From Saprospiraceae bacterium (GTDB lineage: Bacteria > Bacteroidota > Bacteroidia > Chitinophagales > Saprospiraceae), in contig JALHPW010000402.1 of NCBI GenBank assembly GCA_022842255.1, positions 1-5,204 of the forward strand: DNA of 5,204 bases. The letters are read 5' to 3'. The notes beneath the pieces are model-generated. The model saw only the letters and a program-made list of their open reading frames with translations. It had not been told where the DNA came from and searched no databases. A program made the position numbers and the translations under genes. Each line of letters opens with the position of its first letter. Within the stretch, counting starts at the first letter, position 1. Below, piece by piece: positions 1 through 5,204 of this stretch.

Positions 1-1403
1 ACCAGCATCCCCAACAAACTAGCAGCCAATCCCCAAAGGATAGCCGGTACCTCAAGCAAAACCTGTTTGGTCCCGCTGTATTCGCCCGATTCGGCCAAGG
101 GTGGCAACGACCAATTGGTGGCAAACCACACAAGCAATCCCGCAACCATAGCCGCAATCGCCCCCACGCCCGTGGCTTTTTTCCAATAAAGTCCGGCAAT
201 CAATGGCACAAATAAGGAAACCAAACTAAAGGCTGAAGATTCACCGACCAATTCGAAAATATTGTTGCGCGACAGCGCCATAAATCCTGTGACAATCGCC
301 ACGCCAACCAATGAAATGCGCATAATCCGTAAAAGTTGCGCATCCGTCACATTGCGGAAAAGTGGCTTTACCAGGTTTTCGCCGATTACGGTGGCTGGCG
401 CCAACATGGCACCGCTACAGGTGCTGAGAATGGCCGAAATCAAGGCCCCAAAAAAGAAAATTTGCATGGCCAATCCGCTGTGCTGGAGCACCATCGTCGG
501 GATAATCATCTGTGCGTCGCCTTCCAACAATTCGGGATAAAGCATCCGGGCGCAATAACAAATGATGAGCGGCAACATGGCTATGGTGAGGTACATGATG
601 GACGACGTATAGCAGGCCCAAACCGATGCGCGTACACTTTTCGCCGCCATAACCCGTTGAAAAACATCCTGTTGCGGCACACTGCCCAGGCCTATGGTCA
701 TCCAGGCCGCCACCCAATGTATCGACTCGATGGGCTTGGGATCAGGGAAAAACTGGAAAAAATTGGGTGGTGCAGATTCCACCATTTTTTCAAAGCCGCC
801 TACTTGGGTCACCATACTGACCGCCAAAACCAACAAACCGATGATGATGGCAATGGTTTGTACAAAATCTGTGATGGCCACCGACCACATCCCACCCACG
901 TAGGTGTAAACCACTACCAGGGACGTGCAAAGCAGCACCCCCCATTCGCGTTCCAAGCCACTCACCGCTTCCAAAACAATGGCCAAGGCCACGATTTGCG
1001 CCGCAATCCAGCTGAAATAGGAGGGTACCATAAAAATGGCCGATGTCACCTCTGCCGTTTTGCCAAAGCGGATGCGGTAGAAATCGTTGAACGTCAGGAT
1101 TTTAAGGTTGTACAAGGGTCGCGCGATCAACAGCCCCGCCAAGAACAGGCAAAGTGCCGCTCCAAAGGGGTCTTCAATCACCCCCAGCAACCCGTGTTGG
1201 GCGAATTCCGCACCAGCCCCCATGACGGTCTCGGAACCAAACCAGGTGGCGAACAACGCACAGGCGACCAAAAACATGGGCAGGCCCTTTCCTGCCATCA
1301 CAAAATCGGCGGTCGTTTTTACGCGCCGGGAAGCCCACCAGCCCACCGCCAAGGTACCAAGCAGGTAGAGGGCAATGAAACTGAGCAACAGACCATTTTG
1401 CAT
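1..1403 (-). CDS. Sodium:solute symporter (SSS family), C-terminus cut by window edge
   Basis: Inner-membrane secondary transporter that would couple Na+ (or H+) entry to uptake of a small solute. The minus strand reads without a stop from ATG at 1403 to the left edge, giving 467 codons. About a dozen hydrophobic helices are visible. SSS landmarks are ATWFGSET (residues 52-59, first core helix), YVGGMWSVAITDFVQ (168-182, the family's GGMWAVxxTDxxQ block), PQQDVFQRVMAAKS (243-256, family PQxxQRxxAAKS) and LISAILSTCSGAML (321-334). In the last of these, S327 and T328 line up with the Na+-site Ser/Thr pair known from PutP and vSGLT. The frame is open upstream of this ATG back to a TGA near 1508, but no other start codon occurs there, so 1403 is chosen; there is no Shine-Dalgarno. 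It lies 82 bp downstream of the DUF6089 gene on the same strand. Family assignment is secure. Substrate is unknown: the sequence is not clearly PutP, PanF or sugar-type. Confidence 0.93.
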   Translation of the reverse strand, partial: MQNGLLLSFIALYLLGTLAVGWWASRRVKTTADFVMAGKGLPMFLVACALFATWFGSETVMGAGAEFAQHGLLGVIEDPFGAALCLFLAGLLIARPLYNLKILTFNDFYRIRFGKTAEVTSAIFMVPSYFSWIAAQIVALAIVLEAVSGLEREWGVLLCTSLVVVYTYVGGMWSVAITDFVQTIAIIIGLLVLAVSMVTQVGGFEKMVESAPPNFFQFFPDPKPIESIHWVAAWMTIGLGSVPQQDVFQRVMAAKSVRASVWACYTSSIMYLTIAMLPLIICYCARMLYPELLEGDAQMIIPTMVLQHSGLAMQIFFFGALISAILSTCSGAMLAPATVIGENLVKPLFRNVTDAQLLRIMRISLVGVAIVTGFMALSRNNIFELVGESSAFSLVSLFVPLIAGLYWKKATGVGAIAAMVAGLLVWFATNWSLPPLAESGEYSGTKQVLLEVPAILWGLAASLLGML

Positions 1404-1435
1404 GAGAAAAATAACAGGGTTTTGAATTTCGGGGC

Positions 1436-1443
1436 CAAAGGTA
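1436..1443 (-). promoter_or_regulatory. Candidate Bacteroidota -7 element (TACCTTTG) upstream of the symporter
   Basis: On the minus strand the bases read TACCTTTG, an exact match to the TAnnTTTG -7 consensus of Bacteroidota primary sigma factor promoters. It sits 32 nt before the symporter ATG, which would leave a short leader. No TTG -33 element is found at the expected spacing, so this may be a weak promoter or a chance match. If real, the symporter has its own promoter besides any readthrough from the DUF6089 gene. Confidence 0.35.
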
Positions 1444-1485
1444 ACTTGGGTTTGATTTGTTTGAGGGGTTTGGGGCGGGTCTGCC

Positions 1486-2208
1486 TTAAATCCGTTTGCT
1501 AGACCGGCTCAAGGCAAAAGCAATACTTGCACCGCCGAAATAATACCAGTCTTTTTTCTTTGGGTTGCCATTCAGGCTCACCCCATCCAACTTATCGGAA
1601 AACACGGGCCGTGCGCCTGCTTCCAATCCTAGCACTATGGTTTCATTCAAGCGGGTACGAATGCCAAATCCGGCAGGCACCAGTATAAAACGTTGTCGCT
1701 CAGCGAATTCCGGGAGTGGGGTTGCCGTGACTTGATCAAAATCTGCCAGCGCACCATAGTACTCTACTTTTGAACCGGTAAATGCGGCGCCGAATCCAAG
1801 ATAGAGGTAAGGTGCCACAAAAAAGCGGTGTACACCCACGTCAGAGTAACGATAAAGACCCAAGGGGTACCATTCCCCGATAGCAGCCAATTCGAGGATA
1901 TCGGCACCAAAACGAAAGCTTCGCTTTTTCACGTCGGGATCCTTTGCATGGGCATCATCGCCTGAGATGGCTCCCGCAAGCAACTGAAATTTCAGGGCAA
2001 ATCGGGTGGAATAAAAATAACGGGCGAAGGCGCCATACCCCAAATGGGTTTCAGATATCTGAATGTTCTTTGCTGCCAGGTCGCCGGAGTAATTGGTGGC
2101 GCCAAAAACAATTCCCGCCGACCATGCACGTTGTCGGAGCTGGTATCTAGTTTGCGCTACAGCGGATACGGTACAAAAAATCAGTATCCCCAAGAATATA
2201 TGCTTCAT
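1486..2208 (-). CDS. DUF6089-type outer-membrane beta-barrel protein
   Basis: Predicted secreted outer-membrane protein of 240 residues. The N-terminus is a signal peptide: MKH, a hydrophobic run (residues 4-15) and a likely signal peptidase I site after AVA (16-18), leaving Gln19 as the mature start. The mature part alternates short amphipathic strands with turns, typical of a small beta-barrel. The segment SAGIVFGATNYSGDLA (30-45) is the characteristic opening of DUF6089, a strand then a Y.GDL turn. GEWYPLG (111-117), YLYLGFGAAF (134-143) and DWYYFGGASIAFAL (220-233) resemble its later and closing strands. The gene starts at ATG 2208 and ends with TAA at 1486-1488. No Shine-Dalgarno and no TAnnTTTG match are visible upstream. 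It is divergent from tatC and may be co-transcribed with the symporter, though nothing shows a functional link. The biochemical role of DUF6089 proteins is unknown to me; related Bacteroidota barrels range from structural proteins to channels. Confidence 0.85.
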   Translation of the reverse strand: MKHIFLGILIFCTVSAVAQTRYQLRQRAWSAGIVFGATNYSGDLAAKNIQISETHLGYGAFARYFYSTRFALKFQLLAGAISGDDAHAKDPDVKKRSFRFGADILELAAIGEWYPLGLYRYSDVGVHRFFVAPYLYLGFGAAFTGSKVEYYGALADFDQVTATPLPEFAERQRFILVPAGFGIRTRLNETIVLGLEAGARPVFSDKLDGVSLNGNPKKKDWYYFGGASIAFALSRSSKRI

Positions 2209-2389
2209 ACAACAATCCGGGTTTAATCATTGAAAGGCGGTAACAAACATCTTAAAAGCCCAAAGAAAAACACCCCCGCACTACGGTAGTGAACACTAGG
2301 GATTAAGTTTTTCGGTTTTTCCGTACGTCGAAGCTTAACTTTTTACATTTGCGGGGTCTAAACCCCCACGATTTTCAAATCCAGTCATC
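2209..2389. other. Divergent intergenic spacer between the DUF6089 gene and tatC
   Basis: This 181-bp spacer holds the promoters for both flanking genes. It contains the tatC -7 motif at 2344-2351, a 13-bp palindrome CACTACGGTAGTG at 2279-2291 (6-bp arms around one base), and a small GGGGT/ACCCC hairpin at 2353-2366 at the predicted tatC transcript start. No recognisable promoter for the minus-strand gene was found. No ORF of note is present. Confidence 0.6.
2344..2351 (+). promoter_or_regulatory. Bacteroidota -7 promoter element (TACATTTG) for tatC
   Basis: TACATTTG is an exact match to the TAnnTTTG consensus. It ends 38 nt before the tatC ATG, so transcription would begin about 30 nt before the start codon. 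A TTG -33 element is not evident; a T-rich stretch (2307-2320) lies near that region. Placement in a divergent spacer, in the right orientation and at a sensible distance, supports it. Confidence 0.6.
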
Positions 2390-3262
2390 ATGCCTCTCGA
2401 TCAGCAACACGAACACGACCGCAATGAGATGTCCTTTTTCGACCATATTGCTGAATTGCGCAACCACCTTTTGCGTTCAGCATTGGCCATTGCGATTGTG
2501 GGCGTCGTGTGTTTCCTGAATAAGGATTTTGTTTTCAACACCCTCATTTTTGGCCCCAAAAACCCTGATTTTATTACCTACAGGGTGCTTTGTGATTTCT
2601 CACACTGGGTAGGCGCCGGAGAATCCATGTGTTTTACCCCACCCGTATTCAACCTGATTGCACGGCAATTGGGCGAGGTATTGATGCAGCATTTATATGT
2701 GTCTTTCTGGCTGGGGATCATTGGGGCCTTCCCGTATATTTTTTGGGAGTTCTGGAAATTTGTCAGTCCGGGCCTGCTCGACCAAGAGCGCAAAGCCGTA
2801 CGGGGCATCGTAGCCATTTGTACCTTCCTTTTTTTGTTGGGTGTTTCTTTCGGCTATTTTATCATCGCCCCTTTTTCCATCAGCTTTTTGGCGGGATACA
2901 CCTTGGAAGGTTTGGAAGTTTCCCCTACCCTGGATTCGTACGTGACGTACATGACGATGTTTACCTTGCCCACCGGGTTGATTTTTGAGATGCCGATTTT
3001 AGCCTATTTTCTGGCCAAAATCGGTTTGGTTGGCCCCGCGTTTTTACGCAGTCAACGTCGGCAAGCCGTTGTGGTCATTTTAATTGTTGCGGCCATCATC
3101 ACGCCGCCCGATGTGGTATCGCAGACCCTGGTTACCATTCCGCTTTACGGACTGTACGAAGCGAGCATACTGGTTGTGGCCAGGGTTCAGCGCAAGCGTG
3201 AAAAAGAAATGGCAGCAGCCGAGCGCGCGGATCGTAGTGTTGTGTTGCGGGATGAGGATTGA
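2390..3262 (+). CDS. tatC: Sec-independent (twin-arginine) protein translocase subunit TatC
   Basis: TatC is the polytopic inner-membrane core of the Tat translocon. It binds the twin-arginine signal peptide and recruits TatA to export folded proteins. The 290-residue product shows all the family signatures. FDHIAELR (17-24) supplies E22 and R24, matching E15 and R17 of E. coli TatC. P56 matches P48. KFVSPGLLDQER (123-134) supplies F124 and E133, matching F94 and E103. E200 in FEMP matches E170. TPPDVVSQTL (238-247) gives D241 and Q245, matching D211 and Q215. Six membrane helices fit near 27-44, 102-122, 138-160, 183-210, 224-238 and 243-263. The first periplasmic loop (about 45-100) is longer than in E. 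coli and carries C68 and C81. The tail is charged. ATG 2390 gives a normal N-terminus; ATG at codon 14 (MSFFDH) is an alternative start that keeps the signature. No tatA/B lies in the window. Confidence 0.97.
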   Translation: MPLDQQHEHDRNEMSFFDHIAELRNHLLRSALAIAIVGVVCFLNKDFVFNTLIFGPKNPDFITYRVLCDFSHWVGAGESMCFTPPVFNLIARQLGEVLMQHLYVSFWLGIIGAFPYIFWEFWKFVSPGLLDQERKAVRGIVAICTFLFLLGVSFGYFIIAPFSISFLAGYTLEGLEVSPTLDSYVTYMTMFTLPTGLIFEMPILAYFLAKIGLVGPAFLRSQRRQAVVVILIVAAIITPPDVVSQTLVTIPLYGLYEASILVVARVQRKREKEMAAAERADRSVVLRDED

Positions 3263-3264
3263 TG

Positions 3265-3335
3265 GATATTGTTTGATATTTTGATATTGAGATACTGGGA
3301 CAATATATCTCAATATCAAAATATCAATTAATATC
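3265..3335. repeat. AT-rich dyad of GATATT hexamers in the tatC-permease gap
   Basis: A perfect 22-bp inverted repeat (3273-3294 with 3306-3327) surrounds an 11-base loop (3295-3305). The symmetry continues outward to 3265-3294 against 3306-3335, with one T/T mismatch (3272/3328) and one G/T (3271/3329): 28 of 30 positions are Watson-Crick pairs about base 3300. The arms are built from GATATT at 3265, 3275 and 3283 and AATATC at 3312, 3320 and 3330, so the 10-then-8 base spacing is mirrored exactly. A seventh GATATT (3341-3346) abuts the permease ATG at 3347. As RNA this is a long, AT-rich hairpin ending 11 nt before that start codon. It has no U-tract, so a classical terminator is unlikely. 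Possible roles are an RNase III processing site, translation control, a dispersed palindromic element or a DNA-binding array. The structure is certain; the function is not known. Confidence 0.95.
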
Positions 3336-3346
3336 GCTTTGATATT

Positions 3347-4768
3347 ATGCTAAAATACCTCCTTCGCCGAATCGCACTGACCCTGCCCACCCTGTTGGTC
3401 ATTTCGCTTTTTGCCTTTTGGTTAGGCAAATGTGCGCCGGGCGACCCCGTGGTCAATGTTTTTGGTGAAGAGAATTTTCAAACCCTGGACCCAGCGCAGC
3501 AGGCTGTACGATACCAACTCAACGCAGCCCGATTGGGCATCCACCGACCCACCTTTTACTTCGAACTGAGCACGGCCGCCTATCCGGACACCTTGTGGAA
3601 AATTTTCCCGCTCAACCGACGCGCCCGCTTGAAAAAATTGATTGGGCAAACCGGCAACTGGCCTGCAGTAAAAAATTACGACGAAAAGGTTTCCAAACTA
3701 ATCCGGGCCATAGAATCCATGCCTCCCTCAAATGGTTTGGCCTCCAAATTTAGCCTGGAAGTGCCCGATTTAGTCCGGGCAGATGAATTGGCCCAGGTGG
3801 ATACTGCCCTGAATCGGTTAAAAGCACTGTCGGTGGAGACCGTGCCGGAATCGCCCATTTCAAGCGCATTACTGGAATTAGACGCTTGCAGAAGAGCCCT
3901 ACACGAGCAAAAAACACTTGAAAAACTGGAGAAGCCTGCCATTCACTGGCATGGGTTTCAAAACCAGTACCACCAATGGCTCAAAGGTTTTGTGACCGGG
4001 AATTTAGGCCTGACCCGGAGAAAAGTGGAAGTCTGGGCCGATTTGCAGGCGAGTTTTATTACCACTATGACAATCAATGGTTTAGCCATTTTTTTGGCTT
4101 ACCTGATGGCCATTCCTTTTGGGGTAGAGATGGCCCGGAAAAAGGGGCGGTGGATGGATCGTTGGGGAAAACGGAGCCTGGTCTTTTTGTACTCCATGCC
4201 CGTATTTTGGCTTGGCGGGCTCTTGATTATGGTGGTCATGAATACCGAATGGGGACGTGCGGCCATTCCTTCACCTTATTTTGACATCCAGGATGCCTGG
4301 CAACCGGGTAAAACTTCCTTTGCCGACTGGTGGAGCGCCAATGCTTCTAAATGTATTTTGCCTATCCTGATTTTGACCCTGCACGCGGTGGCCGTTTTGG
4401 CGATACAAATGCGAAGTGGGGTGCTGGGTACCTTGAAAGAGGATTACATCCGGACGGCAAGAGCGAAAGGGGTAAGGGAAGAGGAGCTGTATTGGAGCCA
4501 TGCTTTTCGCAATGCATTATTTCCTATCATCACCATATTTGCGAGTGTGTTGCCCGCTTTGTTCACCGGATCGCTGGTGGTGGAAGCCTTGTTCAATTTT
4601 CCGGGTATGGGCAGCAAAACCCTGGAAGCCTATCTAGGAAACGACCTACCCTTGCTTTCGGCCATCATGATGTTGGCCGCATTGCTTACGGTGCTGGGTA
4701 GTTTGCTAGCAGACATCTTGTATATGGTAGCTGACCCACGGGTGCGTTTTGCAAAAGAAAACGGCTAA
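3347..4768 (+). CDS. Dipeptide/oligopeptide-type ABC transporter permease (DppB/OppB-like) with large periplasmic insertion
   Basis: Inner-membrane permease subunit of a peptide/nickel-type ABC importer. MLKYLLRRIALTLPTLLVIS (1-20) is the canonical DppB-type start with helix 1, followed by APGDP (30-34). The permease core resumes at QYHQWLKGFVTGNLGLT (207-223). The EAA-type coupling loop, EDYIRTARAKG (365-375) then HAFRNALFPIIT (385-396), contacts the ATPase. FNFPGMG (416-422) and a C-terminal VADPRVRF (461-468) are also family features. Five to six helices are visible. The length is 473 residues against about 306-340 in E. coli OppB/DppB. The excess is residues about 74-198, mostly hydrophilic and helical, placed in the first periplasmic loop. 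ATG 3347 fits the family N-terminus; there is no Shine-Dalgarno, and the GATATT dyad sits immediately upstream. The gene may be co-transcribed with tatC across 84 bp. The usual next gene, a DppC-like permease, is absent: a convergent tRNA follows. Substrate cannot be told. Confidence 0.94.
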   Translation: MLKYLLRRIALTLPTLLVISLFAFWLGKCAPGDPVVNVFGEENFQTLDPAQQAVRYQLNAARLGIHRPTFYFELSTAAYPDTLWKIFPLNRRARLKKLIGQTGNWPAVKNYDEKVSKLIRAIESMPPSNGLASKFSLEVPDLVRADELAQVDTALNRLKALSVETVPESPISSALLELDACRRALHEQKTLEKLEKPAIHWHGFQNQYHQWLKGFVTGNLGLTRRKVEVWADLQASFITTMTINGLAIFLAYLMAIPFGVEMARKKGRWMDRWGKRSLVFLYSMPVFWLGGLLIMVVMNTEWGRAAIPSPYFDIQDAWQPGKTSFADWWSANASKCILPILILTLHAVAVLAIQMRSGVLGTLKEDYIRTARAKGVREEELYWSHAFRNALFPIITIFASVLPALFTGSLVVEALFNFPGMGSKTLEAYLGNDLPLLSAIMMLAALLTVLGSLLADILYMVADPRVRFAKENG

Positions 4769-4797
4769 CTTTCTGACAATCAGAAAATTAGCCGTTT
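4753..4797 (-). terminator. Intrinsic terminator for tRNA-Cys, overlapping the permease 3' end
   Basis: A near-perfect hairpin spans 4759-4797: 10 bp (4759-4768 with 4788-4797), one C/A mismatch, then 7 bp (4770-4776 with 4780-4786) around a CAA loop. On the minus strand the stem is followed by a T-rich tail (4758-4753, TCTTTT, continuing the TTT that ends the stem), as expected of a Rho-independent terminator about 7 nt after the tRNA 3' end. On the plus strand the stem follows the permease gene but is trailed by AGAGAAG, so terminator action in that direction would be weaker. The left arm includes the last permease codons and the TAA stop. Confidence 0.75.
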
Positions 4798-4804
4798 AGA
4801 GAAG

Positions 4805-4875
4805 AGGTTTCGAGCGGATTCGAACCGCTGTAGCAGCTTTTGCAGAGCTGTGCCTAACCACTCGGCCAGGAAACC
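4805..4875 (-). tRNA. tRNA-Cys (anticodon GCA)
   Basis: The minus strand folds into a complete 71-nt cloverleaf. The acceptor stem GGTTTCC pairs with CGAAACC (six pairs). T8 and G9 are followed by a D arm GCCGAGTGGTTAGGC with the conserved GG. The anticodon stem CAGCT/AGCTG encloses loop CTGCAAA with anticodon GCA. The variable region is short (CTAC). The T arm AGCGG/CCGCT has loop TTCGAAT. The discriminator base is T (U73), the expected identity base for cysteine. CCA is not encoded and would be added by the CCA-adding enzyme. One oddity is that the pair at the base of the acceptor stem (7-66) is C-C where G-C is usual. The gene is convergent with the permease, 36 bp away. Confidence 0.95.
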
Positions 4876-4883
4876 TTAGTGCC

Positions 4884-4916
4884 TTTATGCGCCATCACTT
4901 TTTCCAAGGATGTCAA
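4884..4916 (-). promoter_or_regulatory. Possible tRNA-Cys promoter
   Basis: On the minus strand TTGACA (4916-4911) is followed after 21 bases by CATAAA (4889-4884), ending 8 nt before the tRNA 5' end. The TTTG that starts the upstream box also suits a Bacteroidota -33 element. The downstream box does not match TAnnTTTG and the spacing is long, so this is a weak call based mainly on position. Confidence 0.3.
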
Positions 4917-5028
4917 ATGCGACGGGCGAAAAGCGGGTGCAAAGAAAAGGGTTTTCTCAGAAAAAAACCAAGTTTTCTGGTTCGATGATTTTTATTTTTC
5001 CAAAAAGACGGATTTTCCAGACGCTTCC

Positions 5029-5036
5029 TACATTTG
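5029..5036 (+). promoter_or_regulatory. Bacteroidota -7 promoter element (TACATTTG) upstream of the right-end ORF
   Basis: An exact TAnnTTTG match, with the same eight bases as the tatC motif, 69 nt before the ATG at 5106. The surrounding stretch 4876-5105 is AT-rich and holds no supported gene. It includes alternating AGAAAA/TTTTCT segments at 4943-4978 and no clear TTG -33 box. A promoter here implies that the short ORF at 5106 begins a real transcription unit, with a leader of roughly 60 nt. Confidence 0.5.
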
Positions 5037-5105
5037 GGCTGCCTTAACCATGCCCAATTTTTTTGCTACACCCTTTCTCTATTCACATTTTTTAACTGAA
5101 CACTC

Positions 5106-5204
5106 ATGGGTTCTGCTCTACAATCTTTGGATTACGCTGTTTTCCTGCTCTATTTTGTCATTGTAGCGGGTTATGGTTATTGGATTTACCTAAAAAAGAA
5201 ATAG
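5106..5204 (+). CDS. Short ORF resembling the N-terminus of an SSS symporter; stops at TAG on the window edge
   Basis: The 32-residue product begins MGSALQSLDYAVFLLYFVIV and continues AGYGYWIYLKKK before TAG. It contains one membrane helix (about 11-28) followed by a basic cluster. The pattern D..VF..Y...I.G.G.W....KK matches the first helix of vSGLT-like sodium/sugar symporters (there IDIMVFAIY then GVGLWVS), in which a protein of 500 or more residues would follow. Here the frame closes at 5202-5204, immediately after A AAA AAG (5192-5198). It could be a symporter gene broken by an indel in the A-run (real or a sequencing error), a gene using -1 frameshifting, or a genuine small one-helix membrane protein. 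The -7 motif upstream supports expression. Sequence beyond the window is needed to decide. Confidence 0.5.
   Translation: MGSALQSLDYAVFLLYFVIVAGYGYWIYLKKK

Noticed and set aside
336..1502. 388-codon plus-strand ORF
   Set aside because: It is antisense to the symporter along nearly its whole length. Its product is rich in His, Gln, Arg and Gly with no domain, while the minus frame gives a clear SSS protein with family motifs.
1404..1508. N-terminal extension of the symporter frame upstream of ATG 1403
   Set aside because: The frame is open back to a TGA but contains no usable start codon, and the extension would be Pro/Gln/Thr-rich low-complexity sequence unlike the family N-terminus.
2050..2063. 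14-bp perfect palindrome TTCAGATATCTGAA
   Set aside because: It lies inside the DUF6089 coding region. A palindrome of this length is expected by chance roughly once in every few windows of this size. It contains GATATC but does not share the spaced array of the 3265-3335 dyad.
2353..2366. GGGGT-CTAA-ACCCC hairpin in the tatC leader
   Set aside because: Only 5 bp and located at the predicted transcript start, so part of it may not be transcribed. Nothing supports a regulatory RNA.
4879..5166. 95-codon plus-strand ORF beginning at GTG
   Set aside because: The product has no recognisable domain and an unnatural Lys/Phe/Trp mix. It runs across the -7 motif at 5029 and overlaps the better-supported ORF at 5106 in another frame.

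Overview
The window most likely comes from a member of the Bacteroidota. Four things point there. An outer-membrane-barrel protein of the DUF6089 type is largely confined to that phylum. Three sites match the Bacteroidota promoter -7 element TAnnTTTG. The gene starts lack Shine-Dalgarno sequences. The TatC and oligopeptide-permease proteins carry the enlarged periplasmic loops I associate with this phylum. Base composition looks intermediate. A narrower placement such as Saprospiria is only a guess.

Layout: on the minus strand, 1-1403 is a sodium:solute symporter (SSS family) whose C-terminal end runs off the left edge. Directly upstream of it on the same strand is a DUF6089-type barrel gene (1486-2208). 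A 181-bp divergent spacer (2209-2389) separates these from two plus-strand genes, tatC (2390-3262) and a DppB/OppB-like ABC permease (3347-4768). The 84-bp gap between those two is almost entirely an AT-rich dyad built from seven GATATT/AATATC hexamers. A minus-strand tRNA-Cys(GCA) (4805-4875) converges on the permease. Its likely terminator hairpin lies over the permease stop codon. The right end holds about 230 bp of AT-rich non-coding DNA with a -7 motif, then a 32-codon ORF (5106-5204). That ORF reads like the N-terminus of another SSS transporter and stops at a TAG right after an A AAA AAG heptamer, on the last base of the window.

The genes are mostly housekeeping and do not form an obvious single pathway. 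TatC is the core of the twin-arginine export translocon, but tatA is not here. The permease would need a second permease, ATPases and a binding protein, none of which are present. The two symporters are secondary active transporters with no identifiable substrate.

I do not see a convincing new biological system. The items most worth checking are the symmetric GATATT dyad between tatC and the permease, the apparently broken or frameshifted SSS start at the right edge, and the extra periplasmic domain of about 125 residues in the permease.
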